Source: Sphingomonas psychrotolerans
Lineage (GTDB): Bacteria; Pseudomonadota; Alphaproteobacteria; Sphingomonadales; Sphingomonadaceae
Length of the DNA: 64,000 bases
Direction: 5' to 3'
NCBI RefSeq assembly: GCF_002796605.1
Contig: NZ_CP024923.1
Coordinates: 2,108,001-2,172,000 of the forward strand
Position numbers and translations under genes: made by a program. The notes under the pieces were generated by a model. It did no database searches and was not told the DNA's origin. It saw only the letters and a program-made list of their open reading frames with translations. This document shows, in pieces, positions 35,266 through 43,403 of the stretch; within the stretch, counting starts at the first letter, position 1, and every line of letters begins with the position of its first letter.

Positions 35266-36548
35266 CGGCCCGGCGCGACCTGCTGCGGCTGGCGCTTGGC
35301 GGCGGCGCGGCGTTATTCGCCGGTTGTTCGCCGCAACACGCCGAGAAGCGGACCGACAGGATTCGTCTTTGGGTGGCCCCCAACGACGCGGAAGAAGGGT
35401 TCTGGAAGCTTGCCGTGGCGCGTTGGAACGCGTCGGGAATGGGGCTCCCCGTCCATTTTACGACGATCCCCACCGCGGGCAGCTCGGAAGATACGGTGCT
35501 CTCCGCGCTGGTCGCGGGCACCGAGCCCGACCTGTCGACCAACATCTTTTCGGGCTTCGCGGTCCAGCTCGCGGCGCTCAGCCAGGTCGAGGATCTGGCG
35601 GCGATGCCGGGTTATGCCGAATTGATTGCCAAGCGCCACATGCAGGCGATCACGGCAGGCTGGACCCAGGACGGTAAGGTCTGCGCGCTGCCGATCTATT
35701 CGAGCCCGACCTTGCTGTGGTGGCGCGCGGACCTGCTGGAGGCACACGGTCTCGGCGCACCGCCGCGCACCTATGACGAGGTCTATCGCTTTTGCCAAAG
35801 CTATGCCCGATCGCGATCGCGCTACGGCATGCAGGTGGTCGCGGGCAGATCCTGGGCGGATCGCTGGTTCGACTTCATTTCCTTCTACTACGCCGCTTCG
35901 GGCGGAAGACCTTATCTGGAGGGCGCGCGGGCGCTGTACGACAATCAGCCGGGGCTCGAGGCGGCGACGTTCATGGATGCCATGTTCCGCCGCGGCTGGA
36001 CGGCGCTGGACTTCGACGCCGAGGAACCGCTGGTTTCGGGTCTCGCGGCCGGTGCAGTGCGCGGTCCTTGGGATGTCGAGCGTTTCGCCAAGCTCTATCC
36101 GCAGACGCTGTCGCGCATTGAAGTCGGGCCGATGGTCGCACGGGCTGCGTCAGGCGGCCCGGGCTCGACCTTCTCCGACAGCAAGGGCGTGGTGATCTTC
36201 AAGACTAGCCTGGTGGCGCGCGAGGCGTTCGCGTTTCTCGCCTGGGTGCTGGGCGAGGAGGATCTCAACCTGCTCTGGCTGCGGCGTACCGGCTTGTCGC
36301 CGGCGCGCGGCGACTTGCTCGATAATCCGCGCTTCGCCGATTACTACCGCACCAGCCCGATCGCCCGTGCCTATGCCGAACATGTGGCGAGCGCGCGGCC
36401 GCCAGCCTTGTCGGAGCACACCATCGACATCCAGAAGATCATGACCGCGAAGCTCGTCGAACCGCTGATGACCGGGCAGCAGCGCCCGGCTGCGGCACTG
36501 GCGCAGGCGGTTGCGCAGACGAACAAGATGCTCGCGGTGCGGATGTGA
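35262..36548 (+). CDS. Sugar ABC transporter substrate-binding lipoprotein
   Basis: A 428-residue extracellular solute-binding protein family 1 member. It starts MTARRDLLRLALGGGAALFA with a twin-arginine-like RRDLLRL and a lipobox-like FAGCSPQ, so probably a lipid-anchored periplasmic protein. Family features are IRLWVAPNDAEEGFWKLAVA, DTVLSALVAGTEPDLSTNIF, GKVCALPIYSSPTLLWWRAD (the usual segment before the hinge) and GVVIFKTSLVAREAFAFLAW. It delivers substrate to the two permeases encoded next. It overlaps both the upstream and downstream genes by 4 bases. Confidence 0.92.
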   Translation: MTARRDLLRLALGGGAALFAGCSPQHAEKRTDRIRLWVAPNDAEEGFWKLAVARWNASGMGLPVHFTTIPTAGSSEDTVLSALVAGTEPDLSTNIFSGFAVQLAALSQVEDLAAMPGYAELIAKRHMQAITAGWTQDGKVCALPIYSSPTLLWWRADLLEAHGLGAPPRTYDEVYRFCQSYARSRSRYGMQVVAGRSWADRWFDFISFYYAASGGRPYLEGARALYDNQPGLEAATFMDAMFRRGWTALDFDAEEPLVSGLAAGAVRGPWDVERFAKLYPQTLSRIEVGPMVARAASGGPGSTFSDSKGVVIFKTSLVAREAFAFLAWVLGEEDLNLLWLRRTGLSPARGDLLDNPRFADYYRTSPIARAYAEHVASARPPALSEHTIDIQKIMTAKLVEPLMTGQQRPAAALAQAVAQTNKMLAVRM

Positions 36549-37426
36549 GCGGGCGGCCGCGCTTCCGGCGCGAGGCGGCGGTGGGGCTGGCCCTCGCGGG
36601 CGTCTATCTGCTGTTCGCCGCGATCTTCTGGGCCTATCCGTTCTTCTGGCTCGCCAAGCTGTCCGTCACCCAGTGGCGCTTCTTCGACGAGCCGGTGTTC
36701 ACCGGCGCGCACAATCTCGTGACCAGCGTGCAGGATCCGCAATTCCTCCAGGCGCTGTGGAACGTACTGCGATTTCTGGCGATGTATGTGCCGATCGCGC
36801 TCGGCGGCGCGCTGCTCGTCGCTTTCGGGCTCCAGCATGTCGGCCGCGGCAGGGCGTTCATCGCTTTGTGCTTCCTGCTTTCGAACGTCTCGTCGGGCGT
36901 CGCGCTCTCGCTGGTCTTCACCAAGATCTTCAGCTCGACCGGCCCGCTCAACAGCCTGATCTTCGATGGGACCGGAATCCGCATCCCCTGGACCAACCAT
37001 CCGACACTGGCAATGCTGGCGATCGCGCTGGTCGTCGCGTGGAAATTCGTCGGCTATTACGGCCTGATCCTTTACTCTGGACTGTTGGCGGTCCCGAAGG
37101 AAATCTACGATGCGGCGCGGCTCGATCATGCCTCGCCGCTCACCCGGCTGGTGCGCATCACCCTGCCGATGATCAACCCGCAGCTGATGATGGTGCTGGT
37201 CTTCGCGATCCTGGTGTCGTTCGGGCTGTTTACCGAGCCGTTTCTGATCACCGGCGGCGGCCCTGGCGACAGCACGGTCACGCCGCAGATGATGATCTAC
37301 GAGACGGCGTTCCGCCGGCTCCAGCCCAGCCACGCCGCGATGATGAGCATCCTCGTGTCGCTGATCAGCTATCTGCTGGTGGTGCTCGCCCGGCGGTTGT
37401 TCGAGAGAAAGGTGGTGCTCGCATGA
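36545..37426 (+). CDS. Sugar ABC transporter permease (MalF/UgpA type)
   Basis: A 293-residue inner-membrane permease with about six helices (for example VGLALAGVYLLFAAIFWAYP at the start, MMVLVFAILVSFGLFTEPFL later). The EAA loop, which contacts the ATPase, is AARLDHASPLTRLVRITLPM. GTG start overlapping the binding-protein stop (GTGA). It forms the translocation channel together with the next gene product. Confidence 0.93.
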   Translation: MSGRPRFRREAAVGLALAGVYLLFAAIFWAYPFFWLAKLSVTQWRFFDEPVFTGAHNLVTSVQDPQFLQALWNVLRFLAMYVPIALGGALLVAFGLQHVGRGRAFIALCFLLSNVSSGVALSLVFTKIFSSTGPLNSLIFDGTGIRIPWTNHPTLAMLAIALVVAWKFVGYYGLILYSGLLAVPKEIYDAARLDHASPLTRLVRITLPMINPQLMMVLVFAILVSFGLFTEPFLITGGGPGDSTVTPQMMIYETAFRRLQPSHAAMMSILVSLISYLLVVLARRLFERKVVLA

Positions 37427-38274
37427 TCGAACAATTGCGCGCGATCGTCCGCACGCGAAGCATCGGCGGCTGGGCGATGACGCTCGCCATCTATGCGCTG
37501 GCGCTGACCTGGCTGTACCCCTTCGCCTGGATGGTTGCAGCGTCGCTCAAGCCCACCGCGCAAATCTACACGACCGGCCTGTTCGAGGGCGACTTCACGC
37601 TGGAGAATTTCCGGTTTCTCTTTGCGACTGCGGACAAGCTCGACCGCCCCTTCCTGCAGGCGCTCGCGATCTCTGCCGTCGTCACGCTCAGCGTGACGGC
37701 TTCGGTGCTGCTCTCTTCGGCATTCATCGCCTTCGCGCTCGCCCGGCTGCGCTTTCCGGGGCGCGGCCTGTTCGGCAGCTTCCTGTTGCTCCAGATGGTC
37801 GTGCCGACGACGATGTTCATCCTGCCGCTGTTCGTGCTGGTCAAACAGCTGGGCCTGCTCAACTCTCTCGGCGCGCTGATCCTGCCCTCGATGATGTCGG
37901 GCTGGGGCATCTACATGATGTCGCAATCGTTCAAGTCGATGCCCGAGGACTATTTCGACGCCGCCCGGCTCGATGGAGCAAGCCTGTGGCAGACGGTGAT
38001 GAAGGTCGTGGTGCCGCTCAACAAGTCGATCATCGCGATCGTCGCTCTGTTCACCTTTACCGGTACCTGGGATAACTTCCTGTGGCCATTGATCGTCATT
38101 TCCGACGTGGAACGAATGCCGCTGTCGGTGTTACTTGCGACCTTCAGCAAGCAATATGGTGGCTATGCCGGCCCAGTGATGGCCGGTGCCGTCCTCCAGA
38201 CCCTGCCTCTGGTGCTGCTCTTCGTGCTGTTTCGCCGCCACTTCCTGCAAGGCATGTCGCTGACGCTGAAGTGA
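37423..38274 (+). CDS. Sugar ABC transporter permease (MalG/UgpE type)
   Basis: A 283-residue second permease subunit. Helices include GWAMTLAIYALALTWLYPFA at the N-terminus, the segment LQMVVPTTMFILPLFVLVKQ, and the EAA loop AARLDGASLWQTVMKVVVPL, followed by TWDNFLWPLIVISDVERMPL typical of MalG/UgpE. The ATG overlaps the previous stop by 4 bases. It ends the importer operon; the ATPase is supplied by the divergent gene at 31654-32745. Confidence 0.93.
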   Translation: MIEQLRAIVRTRSIGGWAMTLAIYALALTWLYPFAWMVAASLKPTAQIYTTGLFEGDFTLENFRFLFATADKLDRPFLQALAISAVVTLSVTASVLLSSAFIAFALARLRFPGRGLFGSFLLLQMVVPTTMFILPLFVLVKQLGLLNSLGALILPSMMSGWGIYMMSQSFKSMPEDYFDAARLDGASLWQTVMKVVVPLNKSIIAIVALFTFTGTWDNFLWPLIVISDVERMPLSVLLATFSKQYGGYAGPVMAGAVLQTLPLVLLFVLFRRHFLQGMSLTLK

Positions 38275-38807
38275 TTCGCGGATACCCTGTGCGTTCAGCA
38301 CCGCTCTACCCGAGTTTTGCGTCCTATAAACCAGTGACTTATTATACCCTTCGCCAACCACGCGTCCAAATTCATAGGGCTGACGGGCCAGCGTTCTGGA
38401 TCCCGTTTGCGGACCCAGAGGTTTCGGAAAGAGGTTCGAATCAAGCAGCTCGTCAACGCGAGCGAAGGCCGCGAGAGGCCAATGTGTCACTATTCGCTCC
38501 TCGACATGATCCTGATCACTATCGAGCTGGCCATCCGACCCCCTTCCCGAGCGTCAACGAGTTGCTGGACGCGGCTCGCTGAATTCAATCGCCCTCATTG
38601 AGAACTCACCTGTTCAATCACTGAGCTGGCTTCACTGATAGATTGACCGTGCTTAGCTGCGTGTGAGCAGTCCGCGCAGCACGCTCGCACGCCCCTCAAG
38701 GCCCGGACAACTTGTGGCACCGGGCGGGACAAGTTCCATTCGGTGGATGGGTTGCGACTTTCGAGAGCAGCAGGGTGCCCTACGGACAACTTTTCAGGGT
38801 GCAATCA
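38275..38807. other. 533-bp intergenic region without a recognisable gene
   Basis: Between the ends of the importer operon and the thioesterase gene. The sequence is of moderate GC, and all six-frame translations I inspected are short and unlike known proteins. GGACAACTTNT occurs twice (near 38703 and 38778). A T-loop-like GGTTCGAATC near 38432 has no matching stems. It may contain the decayed remains of a gene. Confidence 0.4.
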
Positions 38808-39218
38808 TTAATCGTCGGACTTCGGAAAGAAGCGCTCGATGACATTCTGCGTAAGACGCGCGGGACGCAGCGTCTCCGCATCGAGGCAGCACCAGCTGGA
38901 CTTGACCTCGGCGAGCACTTCGGTGCCGCGCTTGATCACGGTCCCGTAAAAGGCGCGCGCGCCCTGGACCTTCTCAAGCAGCACGGTAGCGACGACATCG
39001 TCGTCGAGGAAAGCCGGGCGGCGATAAGTGATCTCGTGCTTGAGCGCGACCCAGAGATGGCCCGCAACCGCGTCGGGCGGCGCGAGCCCCCGCCAGTGGC
39101 TGATCACCGCCTCCTGCACCCATTTCAGATAGCTGGCATTATTGACATGCCCCATGAAATCGATGTCCTCACGGGCGACATCGATCTGAAATTGATACGG
39201 AAGCGCAGTACCTTGCAT
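38808..39218 (-). CDS. Acyl-CoA thioesterase (hotdog fold, YbgC/4HBT type)
   Basis: A 136-residue hotdog-fold hydrolase of acyl-CoA thioesters. The active-site motif is REDIDFMGHVNNASYLKWVQ, with the catalytic acidic residue in the DIDFMGHVNN segment, followed by the central strand region LKHEITYRRPAFLDDDVVAT. The ATG at 39218 gives a typical start (MQGTALPYQFQIDV); an upstream one at 39236 would add six residues. Single gene. The acyl substrate is unknown. Confidence 0.88.
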   Translation of the reverse strand: MQGTALPYQFQIDVAREDIDFMGHVNNASYLKWVQEAVISHWRGLAPPDAVAGHLWVALKHEITYRRPAFLDDDVVATVLLEKVQGARAFYGTVIKRGTEVLAEVKSSWCCLDAETLRPARLTQNVIERFFPKSDD

Positions 39219-39363
39219 GATGCGTGCATCTATCACCGCGCGCGATTCGCAGCGAGCGAAATCCGTCGAGAACCACAGAAATCCGGCGTTTCACTCGGAA
39301 GCGTGGTTTCCGTAACGGCAAGCGCGCGAGCGCCCCAACGGGAACGATGTTCGCTGGCGAGCG

Positions 39364-39537
39364 TCAGTCCTCTTCGACGGGCGCTGCCGGACCATTTTTG
39401 AGGATCGATTCGATCGCGTTTTTGGCAGACGCCTTGGACGAATAGCCTTCGGTCCAGAAAATCGTCTCGGCATTGTGCTTGAACTTGGCGACATATTCGC
39501 CAGCCTTGTTCTGCTCGATCACGAATTTATGCGCCAT
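39364..39537 (-). CDS. DUF1508 (YegP-like) small protein
   Basis: A 57-residue protein: MAHKFVIEQNKAGEYVAKFK, then HNAETIFWTEGYSSKASAKN and AIESILKNGP, ending PVEED. This is a single copy of the about 50-residue YegP/DUF1508 beta-beta-alpha unit (F-x-I-x-x-N-x-x-G-x-Y x-F-K ... E-x-Y-x-S-K). E. coli YegP has two such units. The function is unknown. It lies between the thioesterase and FAD oxidoreductase genes, all on the minus strand. Confidence 0.85.
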   Translation of the reverse strand: MAHKFVIEQNKAGEYVAKFKHNAETIFWTEGYSSKASAKNAIESILKNGPAAPVEED

Positions 39538-39575
39538 GGTCGACTCCAGCTATCGTTTCGGAACCCCAACATAGA

Positions 39576-40658
39576 TCAAAACCGCCGCGGGGAATATCGC
39601 TCCGCGTCGATCCGCGCGACTTCCGCGTCCGGCGCCCGCCCGAGCAGCAGCGCCGCCGCCAGCTTCGCCGCGGCAGGCGCGGTCTGGATGCCGAAACCGC
39701 CCTGCCCGGCGCACCAGAAAAACCCTTCGACCGTGGGGTCGAAACCATAGACCGGCAGCCGATCGGGGGCGAAGCTCCGCAGCCCGGCCCATTTGTGCTC
39801 GAGCGCGGCGACTCGCCAGTCGACCACCTGCTCGAACCGATCGATCGCGATCGCCACGTCGAGCTCTTCGGGCGCGGCGTCGCAGGGGTCGCTGGCGATC
39901 TCGTCGTGCGGGCTCAGCCATAGCCGCCCGCCCGCCTCGGGCTTGAAGTAGAAGCTGCCACCGATATGCGCGACATGCGGGCAGCGCTGCGGCGGCGCGG
40001 GCTCGGTACGCAGCTGGAGCATGGTGCGGCGATAGGGTTGGATATCGAGCGGCCGCGCGCCCGCCATCGCCGCAATCGGATCGGCCCACGCGCCCGCGGC
40101 GTTGACGAGGATGTCGGCTTCGAAGCGCCCGGCGCGGGTCTCGAGCAGCCAGCGGCCGTCCTCGCGAGCGGCCGCTTCCAGCCCGGCCGATAGAACGAGC
40201 GCGCCACCCGCCCGACGCGTGGCGGCGAGACACGCGGCATGAAGCCCGCCGACATCGATATATTCGCAGCTCGGCTCGTACACACCGAGCGTCCATTCGG
40301 GGCGCAGCCCCGGCAGCATCTCGCGCGGGTCGATCGCGCTGAGCGCGACGCCCGAGCCTGCGAACCGGGCGAGAAACGTCTCGATCTGCGCCTGCTCGGC
40401 AGTGCGGCCGAGATGCAGCGAGCCGAGCGGCTCGAGGAAGCCGCCCGCCGCCAGCAACGGGCCAGAGGCAGTGGTGAGGGGTTGAATGTCCGGCCCACCA
40501 TAGGTTTCCGACCAGAATGCCGCCGAGCGCCCGGTCGCGTGATAGCCGGCTCGGTCCTCGCCTTCGAGCAACAGCACGCGCGCATGCGGCGCCACCTCGG
40601 CCGCAAGGCTGGCCCCGGCAATCCCTGCCCCGATGATGGCAATGTCGTATCGGCTCAC
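39576..40658 (-). CDS. FAD-dependent oxidoreductase (DAO/glycine oxidase-like)
   Basis: A 360-residue flavoprotein of the D-amino-acid oxidase superfamily. The dinucleotide-binding motif is YDIAIIGAGIAGASLAAEVA at the very N-terminus, with the FAD ribose acidic end at LLLEGEDRAGYHATGRSAAF. The C-terminal FAD motif is FFWCAGQGGFGIQTAPAAAK. It likely oxidises an amino acid or an amine to the imine with FAD; the substrate is not evident. Its start overlaps the downstream end of the hydrolase gene by 4 bases, so the two form an operon. Confidence 0.88.
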   Translation of the reverse strand: MSRYDIAIIGAGIAGASLAAEVAPHARVLLLEGEDRAGYHATGRSAAFWSETYGGPDIQPLTTASGPLLAAGGFLEPLGSLHLGRTAEQAQIETFLARFAGSGVALSAIDPREMLPGLRPEWTLGVYEPSCEYIDVGGLHAACLAATRRAGGALVLSAGLEAAAREDGRWLLETRAGRFEADILVNAAGAWADPIAAMAGARPLDIQPYRRTMLQLRTEPAPPQRCPHVAHIGGSFYFKPEAGGRLWLSPHDEIASDPCDAAPEELDVAIAIDRFEQVVDWRVAALEHKWAGLRSFAPDRLPVYGFDPTVEGFFWCAGQGGFGIQTAPAAAKLAAALLLGRAPDAEVARIDAERYSPRRF

Positions 40659-41599
40659 GCCTGCGGTGCTCGTTTCTCGAGAAACGCATCGATCTCGCCA
40701 AGCGCACGGTCGCGCACCGCATCGACCTCGCGCAGGATCTCGTGCGCGCTCTCCTTGCCGAAGCGCACCAGATGGACGTCGGAAAGGGTCGGGGCGAGTG
40801 CAAGTGCGGCCCGCCCGTCGATCAGCCCGTCATGCTCGGCGACCAGCATCAGCGTCGGCACGCGCATCTGGGCGAGCCGCGGATCGGCGGCAAGCTCGCG
40901 CATCGAGCGGAAGCCCTCGATCACCCAGCGCCAGCTCGGCGGGCCGGTAAGGATCGACGGATCGTGCGTCTGCCACCAGATCTCGTCGGCATAGCGATCG
41001 GGATCATGGGTGAGCAGCGACGCGCGGGTCTCGGTGGTATAGGGCTTCTCGTTGCCCTTCCAGGCCGGGCGCGCGGGATTGCCGAGGCCGCCGAGCAGCC
41101 GCGCCGCGCGTTCGGCGAAGGGGCCGAAGATCCCGGGCTTGAACCCCAGCATCGGCGCGACGAGCACGGCGGCGTCGGGTGCGATCACGCCTTCGACCAG
41201 GCCGCGCAGCACCAGATGGCCGCCCATCGAATGGCCCATCGCGACGCGCGGCCCCGGGTTGCCCGGCGCCCACCCCGCCCAGAAATCGCCCAGGTCGCGG
41301 ACATAATCGGCATAGTGCTCGATATGGCCGCAGTTCTTCGCGGGCGTGAGCCGGCCCGAGCCGCCCTGCCCGCGCCAGTCGAACGATGTGATGTTCCAGC
41401 CTGCCGCATGCCAATGCGCGAAGCTCTCCAGATATTTCTCGAAAATGTCGCCTCGCCCGCCCTGGAAGAGGATCGAGCCACGTGCCGCCCCGTCGGCGCG
41501 CCAGTCGAATACTCGATGCTCCCAGCCATCGGGCGCAGTCCAGCGGTCGATGCGGGCGCCGGCGGGAATGGAACGGCGGTGTATACGGGAAGTTGCCAT
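40655..41599 (-). CDS. Alpha/beta hydrolase (lysophospholipase/monoacylglycerol lipase-like)
   Basis: A 314-residue serine hydrolase. The nucleophile elbow is RVAMGHSMGGHLVLRGL, the oxyanion segment GSILFQGGRGDIFEKYLES, and the acid/histidine end LMLVAEHDGLIDGRAAL ... VRFGKESAHEILREVDAV. The cap-domain layout fits the Serine aminopeptidase S33/PldB-like group (COG2267). No signal peptide, so cytoplasmic. It is the first gene of a two-gene operon with the FAD oxidoreductase and is divergent from cpaA, with only 49 bp between them. Confidence 0.88.
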   Translation of the reverse strand: MATSRIHRRSIPAGARIDRWTAPDGWEHRVFDWRADGAARGSILFQGGRGDIFEKYLESFAHWHAAGWNITSFDWRGQGGSGRLTPAKNCGHIEHYADYVRDLGDFWAGWAPGNPGPRVAMGHSMGGHLVLRGLVEGVIAPDAAVLVAPMLGFKPGIFGPFAERAARLLGGLGNPARPAWKGNEKPYTTETRASLLTHDPDRYADEIWWQTHDPSILTGPPSWRWVIEGFRSMRELAADPRLAQMRVPTLMLVAEHDGLIDGRAALALAPTLSDVHLVRFGKESAHEILREVDAVRDRALGEIDAFLEKRAPQA

Positions 41600-41648
41600 G
41601 GGGGTTGGTTACGTTTTGATAAGCCATCCCGTCTAGGTCTCAGGCGGG

Positions 41649-42323
41649 ATGGGGGATGTCTTTCTTACCTTGCTGCTGAGCGCGCTCGGCCTGCTTCTCG
41701 TCTCGGCCGGGATCGAGGACGCGCGCTCGCGCAACATCGCCAACTGGAAGAATGCCGCGATCGCACTGCTCGCGCCGCTCTGGTGGTGGGCCAACGGGCT
41801 GGGACTTTGGCCCGACGTGGCCATCCAGCTCTGCATCGCCAGCCTCGTCCTCACCTTTTTCGTCGGGGCCTATGCGCTGGGACAAATGGGCGGCGGCGAC
41901 GTCAAGCTGCTCGCCGCATTGGCCTTGTGGCTGCCCGCACAGCCGCTGCTCGGCATGCTGGTGCTGATGTCGCTCGTCGGGGGCGCGCTGACCGTGGTGA
42001 TGCTGGCGGAGCGCTGGACGCAGCTTCGCGGCGGAATCACTGCGCTTCCGTGGCGGACGATCGCGCCGGTTGCGCTCGCGTTCGCAATATTGCTCGCGCT
42101 CGGCTGGGCCGGGTGGCCCGGCTTCGTAGCGCTGGCCGCCAGCCAGCCGGTGTTCGCCGGACTGGGCGTAATGATCGTGCTCGGCGCGATCGGCGTGGGA
42201 CTGATCGGCGCGATGCGCGCGGCGCGGCGCGGCGGGATCCTTCCCGAGACGCCGTACGGGGTGGCGATCGCCATTTCGACGCTGCTGATTCTTCGCGAAC
42301 CGATTTTTAACCAGTTTACGTGA
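41649..42323 (+). CDS. cpaA: Prepilin peptidase CpaA/TadV (A24 family)
   Basis: A 224-residue polytopic inner-membrane aspartyl protease that processes Flp prepilins. The two catalytic aspartates are seen in SAGIEDARSRNIANW (residues about 20-34) and in the GxGD-like motif QMGGGDVKLLAALALWLP (about residues 79-96). About six helices follow. It heads the Tad pilus operon, but no flp pilin gene is present beside it. Confidence 0.92.
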   Translation: MGDVFLTLLLSALGLLLVSAGIEDARSRNIANWKNAAIALLAPLWWWANGLGLWPDVAIQLCIASLVLTFFVGAYALGQMGGGDVKLLAALALWLPAQPLLGMLVLMSLVGGALTVVMLAERWTQLRGGITALPWRTIAPVALAFAILLALGWAGWPGFVALAASQPVFAGLGVMIVLGAIGVGLIGAMRAARRGGILPETPYGVAIAISTLLILREPIFNQFT

Positions 42324-42376
42324 TGCTTAACGCCGGCGCCTCGACCGGCCATGTTATTGAAAAGGCTTGAAGCGAA

Positions 42377-43402
42377 ATGGATGCACGCAAGCTCATTCTG
42401 CTCGTAGGCGCACTCGTTGTCGCTGCGATCACCGCGTTCATGGCGCGCAGCCTCGTGCTCGGCGCGCCGACGCCGACCGCCGGTGCGATTCCGGTCGCTG
42501 CGCCGCAGAGCACCACCGAAGTGATGGTCGCGACCCGCGCCTTGCCGGTGGGCACGATCCTCGACGCCACGTCGTTCAAGTACGTGGCGTGGCCGAAGGA
42601 GCTCATTGAGGGCGCCTATTACATCAAGGGCGAATCCGAACCCGCCAAGCTGCAGGGCACGGTCGTCCGTTTCGCAATCACCGCCGGGCAGCCGATCACC
42701 CAGGGCGCCTTGGTCAAGCCCGGTGATCGCGGCTTCCTCGCCGCCGCACTCGGGCCGGGCATGCGTGCCGTCACGGTTCCCGTTTCCGCGCAGGGCGCCA
42801 ATGTTTCGGGCTTCGTCTTTCCGGGCGACCGTATCGACCTGATGCTCACCCAGACGGTCTCCGGCGGCGGCGATGGTCCGCCGCTCAAGGCATCGGAGAC
42901 GATCCTGCGCAACCTGCGCGTGCTCGCCACCGATCAAAGGACGGACAAGCAGACCGACGACAAGGGCAATTCTGTCGTCGTCACTTTCTCGACGGTCACT
43001 GTCGAGGCGACTCCCAAGATCGCCGAGAAGCTCGCCGTCGCCCAGACGGTAGGCCAGCTCTCGCTGTCGCTGCGCTCGATCGCCGACAATCAGGGCGAGC
43101 TCGAGGAAGCGATCGCCAATGGCGACGTCGATGTGCCCGCCGACGGGGATCCGAAGAAGGAAAAGGAAATGCTGGCGCGTGCCGCCGCACGTCCGATGGA
43201 GGGCCGTGGCGGCTTCGCCACCGGCGCCGACGTGTCGCGCTTCCAGCGCAGCACCGTCCCCGGCAAGGCCGATGACGGCGCGGCAAAGGCCGTGATGGCG
43301 ATGCCCGGCTATCCGGGTGGCGCAGAGAAGAAGAAGGGGCCGGTGGTCAATGTTGTCCGCGGCAGCAGCGCGACCGAAGTCGAGCTGGGGGGAAACAAAT
43401 AA
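42377..43402 (+). CDS. cpaB: Flp pilus assembly protein CpaB/RcpC
   Basis: A 341-residue periplasmic protein with an N-terminal membrane anchor (LILLVGALVVAAITAFMARS). The SAF/RcpC domain is shown by TTEVMVATRALPVGTILDAT and RAVTVPVSAQGANVSGFVFP, then GDRIDLMLTQTV. The C-terminal third (about residues 250-341) is Gly/Ala/Lys-rich and probably disordered. CpaB supports the outer membrane secretin CpaC. Start ATG 42377, 53 bp after cpaA. Confidence 0.93.
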   Translation: MDARKLILLVGALVVAAITAFMARSLVLGAPTPTAGAIPVAAPQSTTEVMVATRALPVGTILDATSFKYVAWPKELIEGAYYIKGESEPAKLQGTVVRFAITAGQPITQGALVKPGDRGFLAAALGPGMRAVTVPVSAQGANVSGFVFPGDRIDLMLTQTVSGGGDGPPLKASETILRNLRVLATDQRTDKQTDDKGNSVVVTFSTVTVEATPKIAEKLAVAQTVGQLSLSLRSIADNQGELEEAIANGDVDVPADGDPKKEKEMLARAAARPMEGRGGFATGADVSRFQRSTVPGKADDGAAKAVMAMPGYPGGAEKKKGPVVNVVRGSSATEVELGGNK

Positions 43403-43403
43403 C

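Noticed and set aside
38425..38445. T-loop-like GGTTCGAATC suggesting a tRNA
   Set aside because: No complementary T-stem, anticodon arm or acceptor stem around it.
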